From positions 1,684,001 to 1,748,000 of the forward strand of contig NZ_JAEKFI010000004.1 of NCBI RefSeq assembly GCF_016650635.1: a DNA stretch of 64,000 bases, in the 5' to 3' direction. Shown here one piece after another: positions 58,076 to 64,000 of the stretch. The notes under the pieces were generated by a model. That model searched no databases. It saw only the letters and a program-made list of their open reading frames with translations, and was not told the origin of the DNA. Position 1 is the first letter of the stretch. The number at the start of each line of letters is the position of its first letter. A program made the position numbers and the translations under genes. The stretch comes from Pseudomonas sp. TH43 (GTDB lineage: Bacteria; Pseudomonadota; Gammaproteobacteria; Pseudomonadales; Pseudomonadaceae).

Positions 58076-58807
58076 TTAGAAGCGCGCTTTGGGCGTCGCC
58101 ACCGGAATCGGATGGCTGCCATCGAGCGGCAGGAAACGTCCGTGATCCGCGTCGTAAGCTTTGATTTCACTGGTTTCGATGTTGTAGACCCAGCCATGGA
58201 TGAACAGATGACCGTTCGCCATGCGTGAGGCTACCGAAGGATGGGTACGCAAGTGCTGCAATTGGGCGATGACGTTTTCCTCGGTGAGGACCGGCATGCT
58301 CTCTTTTTCGTCGGCGCAGTTACAGTTTTCATGCACCATGGTTTTTGCCACTTCGGCGTGACGCAACCAGGCTTTGACCGTCGGCATTTTTTCCAGGCTG
58401 TCCGGGTTGAGCACCGCGCGCATGGCGCCGCAATCGGAGTGGCCGCAGATGATTATGTGTTGCACGCCGAGCGCCAGTACCGCGTATTCGATGGCGGTGG
58501 AAACGCCACCGTTCATCTGGCCGTAAGGCGGTACTACGTTGCCGACGTTACGGGTTACGAACAAATCGCCGGGGGAGCTTTGGGTGATCAGTTCGGGGAC
58601 GATACGCGAGTCGGCGCAAGTGATGAACATCGCCTTCGGCGACTGGGCCGTGGCGAGTTTCTTGAAGAGTTCTTCCTGCTGCGGGAAGACCTCATGATGA
58701 AAATGCAAAAAGCCGTCAACGATCTGTCGCAGCGCTGCATCGGCGGAGTCCGCCACAGGGACGGCTTGCGCCGACGCAGCTATCGGCTGTTTATCCTTGT
58801 CACTCAT
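58076..58807 (-). CDS. Beta-class carbonic anhydrase
   Basis: 243 residues. Zinc ligands are in ITCADSRIVPE (Cys with the Asp-Arg dyad) and ICGHSDCGAMRA (His and Cys). RNVGNVVPPYG is the conserved loop. It interconverts CO2 and bicarbonate in the cytoplasm. It probably forms a unit with the SulP gene downstream. It corresponds by place to PAO1 PA0102 (psCA2 or related; the exact name is uncertain, so none is given). ATG 58807 follows GAGGAT. Confidence 0.93.
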   Translation of the reverse strand: MSDKDKQPIAASAQAVPVADSADAALRQIVDGFLHFHHEVFPQQEELFKKLATAQSPKAMFITCADSRIVPELITQSSPGDLFVTRNVGNVVPPYGQMNGGVSTAIEYAVLALGVQHIIICGHSDCGAMRAVLNPDSLEKMPTVKAWLRHAEVAKTMVHENCNCADEKESMPVLTEENVIAQLQHLRTHPSVASRMANGHLFIHGWVYNIETSEIKAYDADHGRFLPLDGSHPIPVATPKARF

Positions 58808-59045
58808 GATTCATCCTCATAGGCGGATTAGGGGAGTCGTTCCCATGTATTCCGGTGTGAAGCCAGTGGCTGTTTAAAACATCCGGGTCATCCCGACCCG
58901 TCAGTCACTCGATGAACAAGGTAGCCGCCGAAACTTAACTCAAACTGAATCAAACGCTCTAGAACGTGTGTTCCAGGTCACAAAAAATGTGACTGGGTAA
59001 TTTCGGCGGAAGGATTCCAACCCCTCAACCATAGGCTAATTGTCG

Positions 59046-60104
59046 CTAAATCAGCGACATCTGGCGACCCGGCGGACAAAAGGCTGTGCAATCGAGGTTG
59101 TAGCCTTCGCGATGATTGAGCCCAAGACGTTTGATGGCTTTGGCAAACCGCTGCGCGAGCAGATCGGCAAACGGCCCTTCGCCACGCATGCGGGCGCCAA
59201 AACGGTTGTCGTAGAGCTCGCCGCCACGGCTCTGGCGGATCAGGCTCAGCACATGCGCAGCCCTTTGCGGATAGTGCGCGGCCAGCCATTCCTCGAACAG
59301 CGGCGCCACTTCCAGCGGCAGGCGCAACATCATGTACGCGGCATTTTGCGCACCAGCCGCGTGAGCCTCGGTGAGCAGGATTTCGATTTCGCTGTCGTTG
59401 ATCATCGGAATCATCGGCGAACACAGCACGCCGACCGGAATCCCCGCCTCGCGCATCACCCGAATAGCACGCAATCGCGCCTTGGGAGCCGCCGCGCGAG
59501 GTTCGAGGATGCGTTTGAGTTCGTCGTCCAGCGTAGTCAGGCTGATCATCACCGCCACCAGCCGTTGCTGCGCCAACTCGGTGAGCAGGTCAAGGTCGCG
59601 CAGAATCAGCGAGCCTTTGGTGATGATGGTCACCGGATGGCGATAACGCAGCAGCACTTCGAGGGTCTGCCGGGTGATTTTGTGTTCGCGCTCGATCGGC
59701 TGATACGGATCGGTGTTGGAGCCCAGATTGATCGGCGCGCACTGATAGCCTTTTTTCCCGAGCTGTTCTTCCAGCACCTGGGCGGCGTTGGTCTTGGCGA
59801 TCAGCCTGGTTTCAAAATCCAGCCCCGGCGACATGTCCCAATAGGCGTGGCTGGGCCGCGCGTAGCAATAGATGCAGCCATGCTCGCAACCGCGATAAGG
59901 ATTGATCGAGCGATCAAAGGGCAGGTCCGGCGAAGTGTTGCGGGTGATGATGGTTTTCGCGGTTTCGATCATCACCTCGGTGTTTTGCGTCTCGGGCACT
60001 TCCTGATACCAGCCGTCGTCCTCGGCCACCGAACGGCTTGGCGCGAAGCGATTGTGCGGGTTAGTCGCGGTGCCACGACCGCGTGGGGGCAGGGCGATGG
60101 ACAT
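59046..60104 (-). CDS. Radical SAM protein of the SPL-like group (PA0069-like)
   Basis: 352 residues from ATG 60104 (MSIALPPRGRG). The iron-sulfur cluster motif is CEHGCIYC (CxxxCxxC) in INPYRGCEHGCIYCYARP. Further segments, APINLGSNTDPYQPIE, VTIITKGSLILRD and VGVLCSPMIPMIND, belong to the COG1533 group related to spore photoproduct lyase. A cysteine lies near the C-terminus (LDCTAFCPPGRQ). The substrate is unknown; DNA repair has been suggested for relatives. The frame upstream of 60104 is open but unrelated. Confidence 0.88.
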   Translation of the reverse strand: MSIALPPRGRGTATNPHNRFAPSRSVAEDDGWYQEVPETQNTEVMIETAKTIITRNTSPDLPFDRSINPYRGCEHGCIYCYARPSHAYWDMSPGLDFETRLIAKTNAAQVLEEQLGKKGYQCAPINLGSNTDPYQPIEREHKITRQTLEVLLRYRHPVTIITKGSLILRDLDLLTELAQQRLVAVMISLTTLDDELKRILEPRAAAPKARLRAIRVMREAGIPVGVLCSPMIPMINDSEIEILLTEAHAAGAQNAAYMMLRLPLEVAPLFEEWLAAHYPQRAAHVLSLIRQSRGGELYDNRFGARMRGEGPFADLLAQRFAKAIKRLGLNHREGYNLDCTAFCPPGRQMSLI

Positions 60105-60334
60105 CAGTCGAATCCTTTTTCTGTATATCCATACAGTAATCGCTTTGGGCGGTTTTTGACCACTACCGTTTGGCTGCCCGGCTAATAAATCACGGTTCGA
60201 ATCCACATTTTAATTGCCAGGAATGAGTAAGTTGTTATGTGCAAACTAGCGAAACAACTATCGGCTGGTTATTCAGGTCTTGAGTTTGTAGTCTTTCGTT
60301 GTGTACCTAACTTATTAAATAAAAGGATTTAACT

Positions 60335-60637
60335 GTGTCATTTTTCAATGATCGTGGTGTCTTTCTGCAACTTATGCAACCCGGCCAGTCGGAGCCCAAT
60401 ACTCTGGTGTCCCTGCAACTAGCCCGCAAGGAACTGGCGTGGGACGCGCAAACCTCCACCCATAGCGAATTGCTGGTTGATTCGATCATGGTCACCGCGA
60501 CCTCTAAAGACGGGGGCAAGATCTTTACTGTTGGTCGTCTCAATCAAGACGTGGATCGCGACGGTGTGATTGGTGAAGACGACAAAGCCAAACTGGCGGC
60601 ACTGGCCAAAGCCTATGCAAGTATTATCAATCCTTAA
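60335..60637 (+). CDS. Small protein with a single EF-hand/dockerin-type calcium loop
   Basis: 100 residues from GTG 60335, with AAAAGGA seven bases ahead. The C-terminal third has DVDRDGVIGEDDK, which fits DxDxDGxxxxxD, and then a helix AKLAALAKAYASI, the layout of one dockerin-like or EF-hand unit. No signal peptide. The family is not recognised. A related C-terminal pattern ends the convergent gene at 60765-61328. The surrounding ~1.2 kb is less GC-rich than the neighbours, suggesting acquisition. Confidence 0.6.
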   Translation: MSFFNDRGVFLQLMQPGQSEPNTLVSLQLARKELAWDAQTSTHSELLVDSIMVTATSKDGGKIFTVGRLNQDVDRDGVIGEDDKAKLAALAKAYASIINP

Positions 60638-60673
60638 ATAACCAGAAGCGCTGAGCGGCGCCTACACAAACAT

Positions 60674-60716
60674 GCAGTAAATCCCTACTTCAAAAATGGC
60701 TTGAGGGATTTACTGC
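60674..60716. terminator. 13-bp perfect inverted repeat between convergent genes
   Basis: GCAGTAAATCCCT and AGGGATTTACTGC are exact inverted copies 17 bases apart. The position between convergent stops fits a shared bidirectional terminator, although no T run follows. Confidence 0.55.
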
Positions 60717-60764
60717 CTGACGAAATTTGTGAGCCATTCAGCAATTCTGAATTGGACTATCGAT

Positions 60765-61328
60765 TCACTTGGCAAAGTTTCTCATTGACACAAACGATGT
60801 CACGATTCTTGCGAGAATCCATTTGTCATTTGCATCGGAGTCACCATCCCCATCAGCATCAAGCTCGAATTTGCCATTACCTTGTGAAGGCTCCAAGACT
60901 TTGTAGGAGCCAGTGTCGTTGAGTTTCAGAGTGACGATAGCATCAGGCTGAGACAAGTCTGTGTTTGAGGTATTAAAGAAATTTACAGTAACTTCAGCGG
61001 GTTTTTCTTCATGCGCTTTTCGCTCAGCCGAGATCAGAATAAAGCTGTATAGACGGCCTCCACCTACGCTGCTCAAACCGACAAGTTTTGAAGCAAGTTC
61101 AGCTGCAACCGAGTACGTAAACGCATCATTCTCATCGACCCCGTCGTTGCCTTCGACATCGTCTACACCGTCGAGCTGCTCATACACACCTTCAGGGTTC
61201 GCGTAGGCCGTAACCACAACGTCCGGGTTGAGATTTTTTGCATATCCATTGTTGTAGCGTGAAATGATTGCCTCTTGTTGTCCGTCTGCATTCGTATCCC
61301 TGAACTCTACAGCCACTGAATAGCTCAT
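60765..61328 (-). CDS. Protein with calcium-binding loop, unknown family
   Basis: 187 residues from ATG 61328 (MSYSVAVEFRD), with GGGAG nine to ten bases upstream; an earlier in-frame start at 61436 adds an unlikely leader. Acidic protein with DTNADGQQE near the N-terminus, DGVDDVEGNDGVDENDAF in the middle and a C-terminal loop DADGDGDSDANDK followed by a helix. The last module lines up with that of the gene at 60335. No signal peptide is visible. Function unknown. It is convergent with the small calcium-loop gene across a strong inverted repeat. Confidence 0.6.
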   Translation of the reverse strand: MSYSVAVEFRDTNADGQQEAIISRYNNGYAKNLNPDVVVTAYANPEGVYEQLDGVDDVEGNDGVDENDAFTYSVAAELASKLVGLSSVGGGRLYSFILISAERKAHEEKPAEVTVNFFNTSNTDLSQPDAIVTLKLNDTGSYKVLEPSQGNGKFELDADGDGDSDANDKWILARIVTSFVSMRNFAK

Positions 61329-61586
61329 GTGTTTTGCTCCCTGCTCGCGAAATACCAAAGAGTGGTACTGCATCAGTTCTGACGTTAAAACAGCTCGTGT
61401 ATACCGTCTACTGTCAGAGTTGACAGGTGTATGCAATTACAGGGGGGGGTGATGGCGGGGAGAAAACAAAAACTGTTAAAGGGCTTCACTCTGTCATAAG
61501 CGACAGCCAAGCTGACCATTCAGAAGTTTGATCCGCTGCTACGCACTACAACTTGTGCTGTAGCAGCGGGACTTTCAGAGTCGCTA

Positions 61587-62888
61587 TTATTTAGGTGTGG
61601 TGATTTGCCCCAGGTCATCCCCGGAAGTCGTCTGCATGTCGTTTTTTCGCAGATTGGCTACCTCGGCAGCTTTCACCGGTGCGCCTTTATTACCCCAACT
61701 GCCACGAATAAAACTCACCACATCCGCCACTTCCTGATCCGACAAGCGCCAGGCGAAACCCGGCATCGTGAAGGTCGAAGGTGCGGTGTGGGTCGCCGGC
61801 AAAGTCCCGCCCTTGAGTACGATGTGAATCAGCGAGGTCGGATCTTCCGATTGCAGCACCGGATTGCCCGCCAGCGCCGGGAACACTCGCGTGTAACCGT
61901 GGCCATCGGTACGGTGGCACGCCGCGCAGTTATCGATGTACACCGAGGCGCCGCGTTGGCTGTCGTCACCGTTCCACAAGGCTTTGGCGGCTTTCTCGTC
62001 GTACTGGTGCGGCTGGTCGGCAGGATCATTGGCCGGCAGCGATTTCAGGTAACGGGCAATCGCGGTCAGGTCGGCGTCGGTCATGTATTGCATGCTGTGG
62101 GTGACCACATCGCTCATGCCGCCGAACACCGCGCTGCGATCGCTGCGACCGGTTTTGAGGAATTGCACCAGTTGCTCCTCGCTCCAGCCGCCGAGGCCAT
62201 CCTTGTGATCACCGCGCAAACTCTTGGCGATCCAGCCTTCCAGCGGCGCGCTGCCGGCGAGGAAGTTTTTGCCGTCAGTCGCGCTCAGGGATTTTTCCTG
62301 CATGGTCAGCGCACGGGGAGTGTGGCAGGCGCCGCAATGGCCGAGGCCTTCAACCAGATACGCGCCACGGTCGATCACCGGGTCGGTACTGGTCGCGGTG
62401 TAGTCCTCGACTTTCGGTGCAAACATCCAGCGCCAGCCCATCAGCGGCCAGCGCATGCTCAACGGCCACGGAATGTCGCTGGCCTTGTTCTCCTGCGCGA
62501 CCGGTTCAACGCCGTGCATAAAGAACGCGTACAGCGCCTTCATGTCGGTTTCGCTGACGCGCGCGTAGGACGGATACGGCATCGCCGGGTACAACGTACT
62601 GCCGTTTTTGGCGACGCCATGCCGTACGGCCTGATCGAAGTCTTCGAAGCTGTATTCACCGACGCCGGTTTTATCCGGGGTGATGTTGGTCGAATAGATC
62701 GTGCCGATCGGGGTTTCCATCGGCAGGCCGCCGGCGAAAGGTTTGCCGCCCTTGGCGGTATGGCAGGCCACGCAGTCACCGGCGCGGGCGAGGTATTCGC
62801 CTTGTTTGATCAATGCCTGATCAACGTCGGCCGCATGGATTGAGGCACTGCCGAGAAGCGCCAGGGTCGCGATAACGAGAGTCTTCAT
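61587..62888 (-). CDS. Triheme cytochrome c subunit of a GMC-type dehydrogenase
   Basis: 433 residues from ATG 62888 (MKTLVIATLALLG), which has AAGGAG about eight bases ahead; ATG 62894 is closer and less well spaced. A signal peptide is present. Three heme c sites: CVACH, CGACH and CAACH, each in its own domain. This is the membrane-bound cytochrome subunit pattern of gluconate, sorbitol or alcohol dehydrogenases, which pass electrons to ubiquinone. The flavoprotein subunit lies directly upstream. The low-GC gap at 61329-61586 separates it from the calcium-loop gene. Confidence 0.88.
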   Translation of the reverse strand: MKTLVIATLALLGSASIHAADVDQALIKQGEYLARAGDCVACHTAKGGKPFAGGLPMETPIGTIYSTNITPDKTGVGEYSFEDFDQAVRHGVAKNGSTLYPAMPYPSYARVSETDMKALYAFFMHGVEPVAQENKASDIPWPLSMRWPLMGWRWMFAPKVEDYTATSTDPVIDRGAYLVEGLGHCGACHTPRALTMQEKSLSATDGKNFLAGSAPLEGWIAKSLRGDHKDGLGGWSEEQLVQFLKTGRSDRSAVFGGMSDVVTHSMQYMTDADLTAIARYLKSLPANDPADQPHQYDEKAAKALWNGDDSQRGASVYIDNCAACHRTDGHGYTRVFPALAGNPVLQSEDPTSLIHIVLKGGTLPATHTAPSTFTMPGFAWRLSDQEVADVVSFIRGSWGNKGAPVKAAEVANLRKNDMQTTSGDDLGQITTPK

Positions 62889-62900
62889 GGTCATCGCTCC

Positions 62901-64000
62901 TTAAGCCTGAACCAGCGGGCCGGGGTTTTTCAGGTATTGCTCACGGATCGCCTTCGCCGACCAATAGGTCAATGCCGCGACCAGACCGGTCGGGTTGTAA
63001 CCCAGGCCCTGCGGGAACGCCGACGCACCCGGCACGAAGACGTTATGCACGTCCCAGCTCTGCAAGTAGCGGTTCAGTGCGCTGGTTTTCGGGTCGGTGC
63101 CCATGATCGCGCCACCGTTGAGGTGGGTGGTCTGGTAGGCCGCGGTGTTGAAGTGGTCGCCGACTTGCTTGCCGATCACGGCAATGGCTTTCGGGCCCAT
63201 GGCTTCGGCGATCTTGCCCATTTTCTCGACCATGAAGCGGTTCATCTTGATGTCGTTTTCCTGCCAGTCGAACGTCATCCGCAGCAGCGGCAAGCCGTAG
63301 GCATCGCGGTAAACCGGGTCGAGATCGAGGTAGTTGCCACGGTAGGACTGATGCGCGCCGTGGGCGTCCATCGAGACCTGATGGGTGTAGTAATCGGCGG
63401 TCGCGCGTTTCCACGCACTGCCCCAGGCCGGTGTGCCCGGCGGGTTGGAAGTGCCGGCAATCGGCCGGCTGCCGGCCTGGTTGACCCACATCGGCGAACC
63501 ACCGACGAAGCCGTGTGGGCCGTGGTCGAAGTTGTCGGCGTTGAAGTCATCCAGCGCCACGCCGTTACCGCCGGCGCCGATGAAGTTGTTGGTGTGGGTG
63601 TCCTTGTCGAAGAACGCCTTGATGGTCGCCATGTTCTGGTAAGCGAAGTTACGCCCGACCACGCCTTCGCCGCTGATCGGGTCGTAGGGTTTGCCGATGC
63701 CCGAGAGCAGCATCAAACGCACGTTGTGCAACTGGAACGCGCCGAGGATCACCAGATCCGCCGGTTGCTCGATCTCGCGGCCCTGACCGTCGACGTAGGT
63801 GACGCCAGTGGCTTTGCTTTTCGTGCTGTCGAGGTTGATCCGCAGCACGTGCGCGTTGGCGCGCAGCTCGAAATTCGGCAGCGGCTTGAGCGCTGGCAGA
63901 ATGTTCACGTTCGGCGAGGCTTTGGAATACATGTAGCAAACGTAACCGCTGCAGAACCCGCAGAAGTTGCACGGGCCCATTTGTGCGCCGTAAGGGTTGG
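62901..64000 (-). CDS. GMC-family FAD-dependent dehydrogenase, large subunit, cut at window end
   Basis: At least 366 codons; the N-terminal FAD-binding part lies beyond the window. Visible features are a cysteine-rich segment MGPCNFCGFCSGYVCYMY, as in the iron-sulfur containing gluconate/sorbitol dehydrogenase group, TTHLNGGAIMGTDPKTSALN with the active-site histidine region, and the GLGYNPTGLVAALTYWSAK C-terminal motif. It oxidises a sugar or sugar acid in the periplasm and passes electrons to the cytochrome encoded 13 bp downstream. Gluconate 2-dehydrogenase is the likely identity, but related polyol dehydrogenases remain possible. Confidence 0.85.
   Translation of the reverse strand, partial: NPYGAQMGPCNFCGFCSGYVCYMYSKASPNVNILPALKPLPNFELRANAHVLRINLDSTKSKATGVTYVDGQGREIEQPADLVILGAFQLHNVRLMLLSGIGKPYDPISGEGVVGRNFAYQNMATIKAFFDKDTHTNNFIGAGGNGVALDDFNADNFDHGPHGFVGGSPMWVNQAGSRPIAGTSNPPGTPAWGSAWKRATADYYTHQVSMDAHGAHQSYRGNYLDLDPVYRDAYGLPLLRMTFDWQENDIKMNRFMVEKMGKIAEAMGPKAIAVIGKQVGDHFNTAAYQTTHLNGGAIMGTDPKTSALNRYLQSWDVHNVFVPGASAFPQGLGYNPTGLVAALTYWSAKAIREQYLKNPGPLVQA

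Overview
The window looks like a chromosomal segment of a Pseudomonas, most likely of the P. fluorescens group. The reasons are high GC, many short REP/REPIN palindromes between genes, and gene blocks whose content and order match what I remember of P. aeruginosa PAO1 (gltP to metNIQ, about PA5479-PA5505, and the cytochrome oxidase block, about PA0102-PA0114). No rRNA, tRNA, insertion sequence, prophage or CRISPR array is visible. Species and synteny are judged from memory, without a database search.

Layout. 1-7432 is mixed and partly accessory: a cut-off GFA-family gene, a CitMHS citrate transporter, a TerC-family membrane protein, a frameshifted DUF6124 gene with a structured upstream element, then a compact unit of a PAAR spike protein, a 385-residue effector-like protein and three tandem overlapping membrane-anchored paralogues that look like immunity proteins. 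7733-17133 carries a Na/Pi-type transporter, an M16 peptidase, a DUF5924 protein, a four-gene Mla/MCE lipid transport operon and a nucleoside-recognition (SpmA/SpmB-like) membrane protein. 17363-32263 holds gltP, the lysozyme inhibitor ivy with two small membrane protein genes, the alginate two-component pair algB-kinB, a CSS-EAL phosphodiesterase, an AmpDh2-type amidase, a DgcH-type diguanylate cyclase, an endonuclease/phosphatase-fold gene, dsbA, cytochromes c4 and c5, and engB. 32264-45765 holds an ErsA-like small RNA, polA, a DUF2782 gene, thrB, znuA facing zur-znuC-znuB, a lipoprotein, katE and metNIQ.

46047-58807 is the aa3 cytochrome c oxidase region on the minus strand (ctaC, ctaD, ctaG, ctaE, SURF1, a small thioredoxin-like assembly candidate, ctaA, ctaB, senC), with a SulP transporter and a beta carbonic anhydrase upstream. 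Its oddest feature is a minisatellite of thirteen 42-bp units in perfect register between ctaD and ctaG, next to a REPIN; a 246-codon frame starts on the ctaD stop (ATGA) and ends inside the ctaG leader. 59046-64000 has a radical SAM protein, two small convergent genes for calcium-loop proteins, and a GMC dehydrogenase with its triheme cytochrome c subunit, cut by the window end.

The most novel candidates are the 42-bp array with its embedded frame, the PAAR/effector/triple-immunity unit with a base-composition break inside the effector gene, and the structured RNA-like element ahead of the broken DUF6124 gene. Recognised regulatory signals include an AlgU-type promoter on the ErsA-like RNA, a sigma-54-type promoter facing away from algB, and a Zur-type dyad between znuA and zur.
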